64,000 nt of DNA, taken from Toxonevra muliebris (lineage: Eukaryota; Arthropoda; Insecta; Diptera; Pallopteridae). The DNA lies in NCBI GenBank assembly GCA_963691655.1, contig OY829326.1:92745235-92809234 (forward strand), given 5' to 3'. Below the pieces are notes generated by a model. It was not told the origin of the DNA, made no database searches, and worked only from the letters and a program-made list of their open reading frames with translations. Made by a program: the position numbers and the translations under genes. Below, one piece after another: positions 54,679 to 64,000 of the stretch. Each line of letters begins with the position of its first letter. Position 1 is the stretch's first letter.

Positions 54679-54930
54679 TCATTTTTTTTTTTTTTTGTAG
54701 CTTTTCTTACCAACCATTACTGCAGTTGCAGTTAGCAAACAACTTCGTTTTTTGTCTTTTATTAGATTCAATTGAGAAAAAATTCTATTTGCCGCTGTAC
54801 TGCTATGTGGAAAACTTAAAATTGCGCTAATAAATTTTTCTAGTTTTGAAAGGATTTTTTCTTTTAAAGTATTCTTTAAATGAAAAATTTCACACCAAAA
54901 TTCTTCCAGTTCCAAATCGAATATATATAT
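54679..54930 (-). pseudogene. hAT transposase C-terminal fragment, second family
   Basis: The minus-strand frame has EEFWCEIFHLKN, then KFISAILSFPHSSTAANRIF, SQLNLIKDKKRSCLLTAT: the hAT dimerisation domain (L-S-x-P-H-S-x-A-x-x-E-R-x-F-S-x-V-N-L-I-K-x-x-x-R-x-x-L). Its sequence differs from the element at 44690-46298, so it is another family. The upstream catalytic part is not recognisable. Confidence 0.8.
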
Positions 54931-57549
54931 ATAAATTCATTATTAATTTATTGATATTTATTAAATATGCAAACTTACTTTTACGCGGTTTGTCTACTAT
55001 TGATTTCAGAAGTAAAAACTTCTGGAAATGGAACACGAACTTTTGAATTTCGACAGTAATCCAGCGATAAATAAAGTAGAGCTAGTCATAGTAACAAATA
55101 TTTCACAGACAGAATCTAAAATAACCCAACAGACCATATTTAGTTTGATTTACATTTACAACTAAAAATTCAAGAATACAACCCAAAAATTCAAGAGTAT
55201 GAAATTGGAGGATTTTTTCCGATTGGGGAGGACAGGATTGAGATTTGACCGGAGTACGAATACTCCGATCGGAGAACCTTCGGCAGCACTGCTTACAATT
55301 GCTCGCGCCGAAGTATACAGATCATTTTCAATCTAAATTCCTCATCGTAATGCGTACGAGGTTTTTTTTCAATTAATATCAAAAATTAGAAGGGTGTCTT
55401 ACCTCAGAGAGTTAGCACGCCTTAAACTGAGATAGTGCTCTCTGTAAAAATATCGATCAGATGTTTTTCTCTGCTTGTTTTTTATTTTTTGTTGTAGTAT
55501 AAATCAATAAGTAGGCAGCAGTGATTGTCTTTTTTACATAGTGCGTGGTTATATATAAATAAATCTATCTATCTGTATTGAAGTTTTGTTCATGCCATGA
55601 AATTGTTGTTGCATCGAACATAAAGTTTTTACCCACTCTTACGCCGACACGATATGATCGGTGTATGGTATACCGAGCACGCCGAATTTTTAAGGTGGCA
55701 CTGAGCAAAAAAGGAGTACATTTCGACAAACAGCAATTTTGCAGATATTTTTGCATTGTAAAGTTACTTTATTTTGCACCAAGCCAAGGTGAAGTTGAAA
55801 GCAACTCATTCTTCTTTTTTCTTCGTGGTAAATACCTTTGACCAGGGTTTAAATTGCAAAAGCAATTTCAAATACTTTGCTGAATGCTGGTTATTACAAC
55901 AAAAATGTTTTGCTGTGAAATACTGATTTTATGGATTGATTGCTTTTCACAGAATTTGCTTATATGCTTTTAACAGCATTCAATATTTCGTCAGCATGCT
56001 GCGTAATAGTATTTTTATTAATGCTGGAAATACTTGCCTTAAAATGATGACTGTTGATTGCTACTTATTCATGCTTTTTTGTACACGCTCTTCAGAGCGA
56101 GAGAGCCACAAACGCAAACAAAAAAATGTCACAAATAAAAAAATGCACACGCAAACAAGATCAGTGTTGTCATCGACGGAAAGCATAACCAGGGCAGTCG
56201 TTTTGAAATTTGATTGTGAAGTGAAACTCTTAAAAAATCGAAGTAATTTTTAAAAAAGTGAAGTGGGAAGTGATGCGTAATAAGAAATTGATATATTTTC
56301 ACAATTTAACTGGTTTTATGTGCTTAGTTTGCGAAAAAAAAACTTTTGGTGCAGCGCTACCGAGCGGCAGACACAATAAGGCTCCGACAAAACTTTTTGA
56401 AAGAGGGTACATAATTTGTTTTAGGGAATTTTTCTAGCCAAAAACCAAATGGCAGAACTCTTAGAAACTGTCACGTTTTTGCATAAAATCATTTAGAAAT
56501 AAAATCCTCCACTTGCCTTCTAAATCGTCTACCTCTTCATTTTCAACCAAATTCTAATAAATTATATGACAGTGCGTCATCAGTGTTGCTACATAGGTAT
56601 TTAAATAAACACAAAAGGTCTCAGAGTATTCTAAAGGATGTATGCTTAATGGTATCTTTTTACTTTTTATAGGGGATAGAAACACCGATCTGGCTACAGT
56701 CGGAGAATATTACAGAGATGAGCATATTTAGATTTTTGTTTTATCGATTTTAGTTTTTCATTGAAACCGAAGAGTTTTTATGAAAGAGGAAGTGACGAAG
56801 TGTCAGGCTTGAAAGTGAAGTGAAAAACTTCAATTGAAGTGAGAGATAGCACTGAACATAACTATTTTAGAAATTTTGGTGCAAATGCAAATAATACGTA
56901 AAGTAATAAATAGATTCTAGGACAGCACTGAACACGATCGCTTTCCTTTTATCGGCTACTTTTGCATCAAAACATATTTCGCATATCTTTTGCTTGTGTG
57001 TATGTATGTGTATGCGCATGTTTTCAACTAAAGTAAGCCTTAATAAAATGATATATTTATCCAATGTTTAGTTTCGTTCTACAAATTTCAAAAGTCTTTG
57101 CTCTAATTTTCAAAACAAATAATATTTATTTTATTTATTTCAAGCATTCCTAATGCCACAAGATTTACATCTATTATATTACAGGCATTAGTTACATATA
57201 CGAATTATTAGATTTAAGATTAGATTTAAGTAAAAATAAAACAATTAAATTTAAAAGTAAAAAGGACAGTAAGAATTATGCAATACATACAATATCAACA
57301 AAAAAAATTAATTTACAAAAAATATCTTTAATTTTACTTTTATTTAACAATTAACAATTAAATAAAAATAATTTTAATAATTATTTTAAAAAAATTGATT
57401 TTTAGGTACAGAATATGCCATCGTGGCTCATATAAATATTTTAGAAACAGCCAATAAAGAATGCTACCGTTTAATAATTTTTTGTTAGTGCTATTGTATA
57501 CGAGGGGGAACTGTATTGAAAAAATATTGACTAGCAATTTCAGCAAAGC
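54931..57549. other. No gene seen
   Basis: AT-rich. 55850-56040 carries repeated TGCTG/CAGCAT words similar to 57550-57760. The 105-codon frame at 55936-56253 crosses that zone and has no recognised domain. Confidence 0.4.
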
Positions 57550-57765
57550 GAATTTAGCTCAGCATTATTCTTTTTAGTATTCTTCAGCATTCAGCAGCTT
57601 CGCATTTCGAATTTGAAAGTATGCTGAAGAAACTCAGCAATCAGCATTTTGTAATTTCAACATGATCAGCAGTTTTGTTTGGCTACTAATAATTTTGCTA
57701 TTGCTGGCAGCAGTCAGCAATAAATCGGTTTTGCTGACTTGGCTTTCAAACCCTGCCATTGACTG
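57550..57765. repeat. TCAGCA-rich repeat, probably a MITE remnant
   Basis: TCAGCA/TGCTGA occurs about a dozen times in 200 bp. The right edge (reading outward GGCAGGGTTTGAAAG) resembles ACCAGGGTTTAAATTGC at 55842, which begins a similar TGCTG-rich zone. The two zones are probably one family. Confidence 0.45.
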
Positions 57766-59474
57766 TCAAAATCACTGTTTACTTTTGATTGTTTGTTTAC
57801 TTTTTTTTCTTAATTTTGATATTCGCTGCATGCCGCCATTATGGACGCAACAACAAAGATGTTTTGTAATTGTCTTGTTGTATGATTTATTTGGATATTT
57901 AATAGTATCTGTCACAACAAAAGAGATGTGTTGTTTTTGCAAAGGTGAAATTGTTGCAAACTGGCTATCACCCTATACATGATTTCACCATGATTTTTAA
58001 CCTGTTACCCGGTTATCCAGCACTTCACTCTAAAGAGTGAATAGGAAAGAGTGACAAATATAAAATTTTGATATCTATCGTTTTCAGCCCTTACGCTGGC
58101 GTCGAACTTCACATAAACGATGATTAAAGTCAATCGATTGATCGTAGAAGCTCTTTTAGAAAGTCTAGTAACTCCTTACATTGATCAACTAATTTGTTTA
58201 TTAAGTCTGAATCTTTTATATTACGTAATTATTCTTGGCCTATTTTTGTATTTTGTAAGTAGGGGGCCGACTAGATAGGAAGAGTACAATAAACAATAAC
58301 ATTATCTAGCAATAATCTAAAAAGGGACTAGATGAACTGTAAATGTTCCGTCATGTCAGCTTCCGTGTTGTCAGCTTCTGCCCAAGCTGGCCCTAGAATA
58401 AAAACACTGGAGCAAACCACAAGTATGCTCCGCTACCCAGGATTACTTAAAAAAGAAGTTTAATTATTAGTTAAGTCTTTGTTCAATACAGGGAGATTGC
58501 CAAGTGGGAACTAAATAATTGAGTTAAAAAGTGGAAAATTTTAAATCAACAGTATTTCACAGTTTCTTCTAAGAAACGTAATTTTCATCATAAAAATGTC
58601 TACACGCTACCAATAATAAAAATCTTCATTTACTTATCCTAATCCTTACACTTGTTTTTACATCGTCATGGATATTTGCAAATCGTAGTTAACCTTAGTT
58701 TGCCATATATTTATTTTTTCATCACCAATCCTGAAGCGAAGTTTAATATCATCGTCTACGCTTTTTCAACCGAAGAATTTTCAAGAAATGTAAGAATTTC
58801 TGGTATTCGAGTCTTAAACCAACAGTTTTTATTAATGCCCATATACAGTGAGCCAATTAAATGATTTGAAAAAATTGTGAAAGCATTCAAGTTTGGGAAA
58901 TCTTGTGGCAGATGTATAATGGAATATTAAACACGCTTAACGCTTCGATCGGATTAGGATAGTTCGAGCACATCTTTCGGTTCAGCAAGTCATTTGGGGT
59001 CATTTTAATGAAGCCAGGCTTTAGTGTTTCCTTCGAGATTAATATTATTAACTTTGTATTTACTTTGTGATATTAAAAGAATTAATTTGTCATTTGTTAA
59101 AAAACATAAAAAACTATGACCAGATGGTCTAGTGATATTGAAAAAGTTTGTCGTTTTGATTCCGTTATGATGTTCGGTAAGTAGAAGGTAGTGAACAATA
59201 ATGTCGCGTTGAAGGTATCGAAATATTGAAATATGCATCAATATTTTGACACTTTTCAAGACAAATTGATGGCAAAACTGATCGATCTCTTTCGGAACAA
59301 TGTTAAAATAGTTATTTTAATAGATAGAATATCCGTCAACTAGGCCTTAAATTTAACATTAATATGATTGGATCCGAAGCCATAGGAAAGTTGATTGTAA
59401 ATAAAATGTGAATAAATTCACCCACGACTATACGAAATTCCGATTGAAAAAAAATAAATAAAAGAATTGAGGAG
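57766..59474. other. No gene seen
   Basis: AT-rich. A phrase near 57833 (CGCCATTATGGACGCAACAA) resembles the hairpin region near 3500. The short frames at 58652-58864 and 59259-59005 are unsupported. Confidence 0.4.
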
Positions 59475-59478
59475 TTAA

Positions 59479-59757
59479 CCCTCCGATAACCAACAAGGTC
59501 CCTAGGGCCCTATGACATTTTCAATGAAGCGGTATTTAAATCCAATTAGACTAAACAGCCTCAGCTTACGTGACTTTTGCAAATGCGATGTTTAGAGGCG
59601 ATTAAAATCGGCTTCGACACGATTCTGTGACCACTATACCAAACATATTGGATAAAAAGAAAAACAATTTTACGCATTACACTCTATATTAATAGAGAAG
59701 GTCCCTGGGCCCTGGGGACCTTGTCGGGCTTTGACCGTTTAAAAAGTTATCGGAGGG
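59479..59757. mobile_element. piggyBac-like MITE with TTAA target duplication
   Basis: TTAA at 59475-59478 and 59758-59761 flanks CCCTCCGATAAC and GTTATCGGAGGG (perfect 12-bp inverted repeat). Further in, CAACAAGGTCCCTAGGGCCC pairs with GGCCCTGGGGACCTTGT, extending the inverted structure. The 279-bp element has no transposase and lies about 200 bp upstream of the F-box gene start. Confidence 0.92.
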
Positions 59758-59961
59758 TTAAGGAATTAGCGAGACTCGTGCTATGCGGTTGTGAGTCCCC
59801 GAGACTCGTGGTTAAACAGTTAATCAATTAATCATTACAATATAAGTTTGTACGCATAAAAAAAATAATTATTGCACTATAATCTAGACATAATTAGTAA
59901 TTAATTTGAAATCTTAACAAAAATTTTGGCATTTTATGGGCATAACTGTAGGGCTAACGTA

Positions 59962-60892
59962 ATGGAGTATGCCAATTGCGCAGCAGCAGTAACGTAAGTG
60001 CTTTTAATAAATTATCTAAACATCTAACATTATCTAAAAAAGCCTCCTTATCTGGCCATTTAGATCACTCCGAAGACGGTACCTCACTTCCAAAACTAGA
60101 AATACGAGAGATGCAGCGGCCCCAGCTCCATTTACTAGGCTAAATGACGATTGCTTGGAAAATATATATTACTATCTAAATGAACTTGAGTCCGTACGTC
60201 TAGCGCTGAGTCTAAATGGGACAAGATTGGAATATGTTTTCGAGGATATGATATGTAAAAAACTGCCACGGCACTTAAAACTCTTCAAAATGGAGGAGTT
60301 TACTAACACCGAGCTGTTACATTACTTTCGAAGTGCTGGAGTATATGTCGAAAGCATTGAAATGGTGTCCCCCTGCAATACGGAAATGGAAGATTTCATA
60401 CGCAATTATTGCATTAACTTGCAGCGTTTGCAATTGGTGGGTGGCAGCTTTTCAGAAACTTATGAATATTCTCATTTCATTAAAACTATAATTAATAAGG
60501 AAAATATCACTGAAGTAGAATTCATAAACTGTGCACTTAGAGACAAAGATATGATACCATTAATGGAAATGGCAAATTTGGTTGCCCTTGGCTTGTCGCA
60601 TAATTACTATATCAGCGGTAGGCTTATTGTATTCCTGCGTAAAGTGAAGCGTTTAAGCTTAGCGAAATGCCTTTCAGTGACCGAAAACGCTTTGGTAGAT
60701 ATCTGTGAAGCTTTAGAGCTATGCTTTCTGGACATACGGTTCATTCCGTATAATAATCTGAATGGGATTGTGGTGCATTGTCCTGAACTGGAAGAATTTA
60801 AGTTCACAGTAATGCCAAACGCGCATATAGAAGAAATAGCAAAATTACCGAAACTAAAATCATTGGTATTGGCGCAGGCTGCGAGAGAGACG
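59962..60892 (+). CDS. F-box / leucine-rich-repeat protein, exons 1-2 (3' part not seen)
   Basis: Exon 1 is 59962-59993 (MEYANCAAAV and two bases of the next codon), followed by a 70-bp GT-AG intron (59994-60063; donor GTAAGTGC, branch-like CTAAC at 60024, acceptor CATTTAG). Exon 2 is 60064-60892, ending in phase 0 at a strong donor, ACG/GTAAGTGA. Together they give 287 codons. Residues about 36-75 form an F-box (LNDDCLENIYYYLNELESVR); residues about 120-285 contain irregular leucine-rich repeats (LQRLQLVGGSF, LVALGLSHNYY, VKRLSLAKCLSV, LEEFKFTV, LKSLVLAQAA). Such proteins are substrate receptors of SCF ubiquitin ligases, with the LRRs binding the target. The start was chosen because exon 1 joins in frame and upstream codons contain stops. 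Reading through the donor would add only 13 residues. The ortholog is not identified. Confidence 0.8.
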
Positions 60893-60988
60893 GTAAGTGA
60901 AGAAGTTTTTGTTTTGTTGTTGTTGAAGTAAAATAAATTTACCTCAATATGGTAAAAAAAACAGAATGAACTTTTCAAATGTCTTATA

Positions 60989-61135
60989 GGTCGGACGCAT
61001 GAGAGTGCATTTCAGGCAAATATAACATTTCATTGAAATGCATGTGAAATACAGAATTTCGTCATACAAAAAGTGCCAAATGAAATTCTGCATTTCAGAC
61101 TTATTTCGTTGAAATGCACTCTCGTGTGTCCGCAC
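60989..61135. mobile_element. Short GTGCGGACACACGAGAG MITE in F-box gene intron
   Basis: The 147-bp copy begins GGTCGGACGCATGAGAGTGC and ends GCACTCTCGTGTGTCCGCAC. It contains CATACAAAAAGTGCCAAATG, matching the 35846-36356 copy. It lies just after the donor at 60893, so it would be intronic if the gene continues downstream. Confidence 0.85.
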
Positions 61136-63120
61136 AATTAGGCCAGATTGTAGGGTCTAGTTAAATAAAAATTGCATACGTATGATTTCCAGTACAACTT
61201 CAAAATCAGGACTCAGAACCAAAAAATATTAAATTTTTGTGAAAAATACTGGAACTGGTTTCAAAAATATCTCGTTTAAATTTGTTTAACTTTTAAAATA
61301 TTTTACTCACATAATTTTCGGAATGACAATATGTGTTTGTTTGACTTTTGAAAACTGTGTTAAACTCACTATAACTCACTAAAATCAGATAAAGTCTCAT
61401 TAAGTTATGGAGATTTTTTATGCGTTGTAATAAGTTTCTCAATTTTACCATACAAAAAATAAAAATTGTTTTTGGTCGTGTTCAGAAGAAGTACTTTGCT
61501 CAGCAGCATCATAAGTATCAGGCAAATAATAGGCTCAATCAAGTGATCAACTTCATAACCGTTCATAAGATACTGAGGTAACAGTGGCGGAGCAGAGAAG
61601 CGCTTCATTTGCCTCTTCTGAACGCAACCATTGGTTCCATTTCGGAGTACAATTTTTTGTATGGGAATTGAAAAGACTAAATTAGCTAAAATCTTTATAA
61701 CTTAATGAAACTCGATCTGATTCTGTTCGGAGTTTTCAAAATTTAATAAAAACAAGCTTATTATTCAACAAAATGTGTAAGTAAATTACTTTGAAATTTG
61801 AAAAAATGTTGAGAAATTTGAGTCCTCAAGATATTTTAGATTACAGCTCGCGTAGTTTTCACAATTATTTAATATTTCATATACCATTTAATTTAATTTA
61901 ATTCGAAAATTATGGTAATGATAATTAAAAAAAAAAGTACCAGTACTTTTTCAACCACTGACTCCTGCAATTAGATTGCACGAGTTCTGGCTGGTTAAAA
62001 CTCTGCATTTACCACTTCATGAGGCAATATCTAAAAATTTGAAATATTTTTTGCATCAAAAATAATGGGCAATATTATTTACTAAACCTATTTATTAATT
62101 AATAGACAAGAGTTAATGCTAAGAGAATTTTATTTAACAACTGGTGATGATGCCTTTTTTTTTTGTTGTTGTTGTTGTTTGGGTCCTAAAATATTGTTGG
62201 TGGATATCCTTGATCTAATATGACATTTAAAAATGTTTAGAGGCATAGTAGTATCGCATTCACGACATGGATTTCAAGCACCAGTACAAAAATACTGAGT
62301 ACTAGTTCAAATGCTGGAACTTGAAAATACCCAAGTACTTTACAGCTCTATTTACAACTTGAAGTTGACCCTGTTGTCTCAACTTTTCCCTTACATTTTA
62401 TTATTATTATTAGATTTTCTTTAAAAATAAACAAAGTATTTTAGTATTAACTGTTAACTTAGCCCTTTCTTGACCGTAAGAAAACTAGAGGCTATAGACA
62501 AAAACGGATTCATATTCTTTAATTGTAAAAAGTTTTCATAAGGTCACCGATGACCCTTGATAACGCTTAAATTTGTAATGAAAGTAGACAAAAATTAAAT
62601 AAAAAAAAGAGCATCGTTTCTGTGTAAATTGTTTTTTTTTCTCAAAATTCCGAAGTAGTAGTATATGTGTGCCGAAACATTTATTTGCTGAATTTTGATC
62701 CATTTTTCTCGAAACACTTTTCATAATATGTTTTGATTTCACGGGAGCATTCGTCGTTGAGTTGAGTTTCATTGCATATCGCCCACCAATGAAAGAGAAT
62801 GTTTTTTTTTATTATTGAGCTATGAAACTAAATAATATTTTTACTTTAGAAACAATTAGTGTAATTTTAAAAGTTGTTGATAATTTTTACGGATGAAAAT
62901 TAAATTTAACATATTTCAATTTCCTTTTCTTCAAAATTGTTCCAGCTAATAATTCTGGAAGAATTAATGAACTATCCACCTTCATTTGATATATATTATC
63001 TTGCGATGAATATAAATAAATCATAATATAAATCAAAAATTTCTGCAATCTTTGAAACTCTGGCAATTTACAACTTAACTAGCTACGAATAAACGAACTT
63101 CACATCTGCATACATAGGGT
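61136..63120. other. No gene seen; possible large intron
   Basis: About 2 kb with no exon that I can join to the F-box gene. Weak TIR-like and A/T-run features only. Confidence 0.4.
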
Positions 63121-63125
63121 CAGTG

Positions 63126-63939
63126 TTCCAGTAGTCGGCAGTTTAACTTTTTTTTCTTTTTAAACTGTTGTTTTTACGTATGTGAACATGGTATTGAGTT
63201 GACAAACAGACATTCTATTTCAATAAAGTTTATTATTATAGTTATAATTAACTTTTTTCAAAAAATTATTTTCTAAATATCACTAATTTATATATTTTAT
63301 AAAATGTATCGTATTTGCCAGTAGTCGGCATGCATTTCCCAGTATTCGGCATGTGATGATCCTATAGGTTTTTGAAATCAGTGCATTTAAGATGGAACTA
63401 CTGAGTCCAAGAATCACATCCCACGTTTTCAATCCATCATCCTCAGCATCAGAGTTCAGATCTTCATCGCAAGTACCACATATTTGTCTTTGTTTTCTTT
63501 TTTAACATTTTGCTGGTCTGGTTTCTTTTTCATTCTTCTTTTTTTTGGCGCTCCAATTTTAATTTTTGTACAGTTTCAGCTTTCATTATTTTTTCATTTT
63601 CCTTTGACTGCATATGCTTTCTCCACGCAAGAGTAGATATAGCACTTGGGGGCTTGATTTTCATTGTGGGTTGTGCAGAAGTTGATGCTTTTGGAAAATA
63701 TAGTTGCTTCGCAAAAGTTGGTGACATTGAAGTTGCGCTTGTATTGTTTTTAATTACACAGTGATACAAAAAAGAATGAAATAGAAATTACACTATTTTT
63801 ATTGTAGGTTTTGTTGTCGGGTAAATTTGCCTAGCACCCCAAAAATCTGGTTTTACGTACCTTTTCGCACTTACATGCCTGTAACTTAGTTGATTACCAA
63901 TAGATTTTTCTTACCTGCACTTAATGCCGACTACTGGAA
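63126..63939. mobile_element. TIR element with TTCCAGTAGTCGGCA ends, pogo-like
   Basis: TTCCAGTAGTCGGCA (63126-63140) is perfectly inverted at 63925-63939. CCAGTAGTCGGCATGCATTT and CCCAGTATTCGGCATG are extra inner copies near 63318-63350. The interior carries a fragment of transposase on the minus strand. No convincing target duplication was seen. Confidence 0.72.
63385..63769 (-). pseudogene. pogo/jerky-type transposase C-terminus with PHD-like finger
   Basis: Frame 63769-63530 ends in a highly charged tail (WRKHMQSKENEKIMKAETVQ, KLKLERQKKEE). Further downstream on the same strand, ICGTCDEDLNSDAEDDG is followed, after a +1 shift, by NVGCDSWTQ-stop-FHLKCTDFK. This is a C-x2-C ... G-C-D-x-C-x-x-W-x-H-L-x-C-T arrangement, the small PHD-type zinc finger seen at the end of some insect DDE-1 (CENP-B/pogo-like) transposases. 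One Cys is replaced by Trp, a stop falls within the finger, and frames are shifted, so it is inactive. Confidence 0.62.
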
Positions 63940-64000
63940 ATTGTGAAAAAAATCTTGTTCCTTATGTCGGCAACCATTAAAATAGGAAAATCAATTCTTT

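Noticed and set aside
55936..56253. 105-codon plus-strand frame
   Set aside because: It crosses a TGCTG-rich repeat remnant with no known domain or splice context.
60893..64000. Further exons of the F-box gene
   Set aside because: No in-frame LRR-like exon with splice sites was found; the rest is probably beyond the window or unrecognisable by eye.
1..64000. tRNA, rRNA or other structured RNA genes
   Set aside because: No A/B-box tRNA pattern with a cloverleaf and no rRNA-like stretch was noticed by eye; a covariance-model scan could change this.

Overview
This is a 64 kb piece of an AT-rich, intron-containing animal genome, almost certainly a higher fly (Diptera). The evidence is a Bicaudal-C gene whose KH and SAM blocks follow the Drosophila protein closely, a Lunapark-type gene with 92-bp introns, an F-box gene with a 70-bp intron, and a transposon population of fly type (Jockey-like and RNase H-bearing LINEs, Tc1/mariner, hAT, piggyBac-like, pogo-like, Ty3/gypsy). 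A tephritid-like fly is plausible but cannot be proved from the sequence alone. I see no bacterial, CRISPR, rRNA or tRNA signal.

Three host genes can be supported. (1) Bicaudal-C, 31498-34038 (+): a complete 846-codon reading frame with no introns, five KH/KH-like units and a C-terminal SAM domain. (2) A Lunapark-like ER membrane protein, 18043-17476 (-), in three short exons missed by single-frame ORF calling. It covers only the N-terminal part of the family, so it is either truncated or continues through an unseen GC-AG intron. (3) An F-box/leucine-rich-repeat protein, 59962-60892 (+), as two exons ending at a clean splice donor; later exons are not recognised in the window.

Nearly everything else is mobile DNA, much of it nested. 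By region: 1-6.8 kb holds a LINE tail, three TIR elements, a perfect (TTCAA)151 satellite and a Tc1-type MITE. The 7.3-9.0 kb stretch is a hAT-like element with an 8-bp target duplication and a minisatellite body. At 9.6-12.9 kb are two inverted-repeat elements and a decayed Tc1 transposase. At 13.8-16.4 kb is a broken Ty3/gypsy element. At 17-23.4 kb are TIR elements around the Lunapark-like gene. At 24-31 kb are LINEs and tandem repeats, one LINE interrupting a tandem array. At 35-36.5 kb a repeat-rich TIR element carries a second MITE inside it. At 38-42.5 kb are LINE, Tc1 and BED/hAT remnants. At 44.7-47.5 kb is a hAT transposase pseudogene with a SENP6/7 (Ulp1-type) SUMO-protease pseudogene directly upstream in the same orientation. 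At 49.5-50.9 kb a piggyBac-like MITE contains a LINE tail and is followed by a LINE mosaic. At 52-55 kb are further LINE and hAT pieces. At 59.5 kb is a piggyBac-like MITE with TTAA duplications, and at 63.1-63.9 kb a pogo-like element whose transposase tail encodes a decayed PHD-type finger.

The three host genes do not form a pathway; they are islands in transposon-rich DNA. The most notable observations are the intronless BicC with a substituted GXXG loop, the partial Lunapark gene, the SENP-like pseudogene beside the hAT transposase, and several elements with clean terminal repeats and target duplications.
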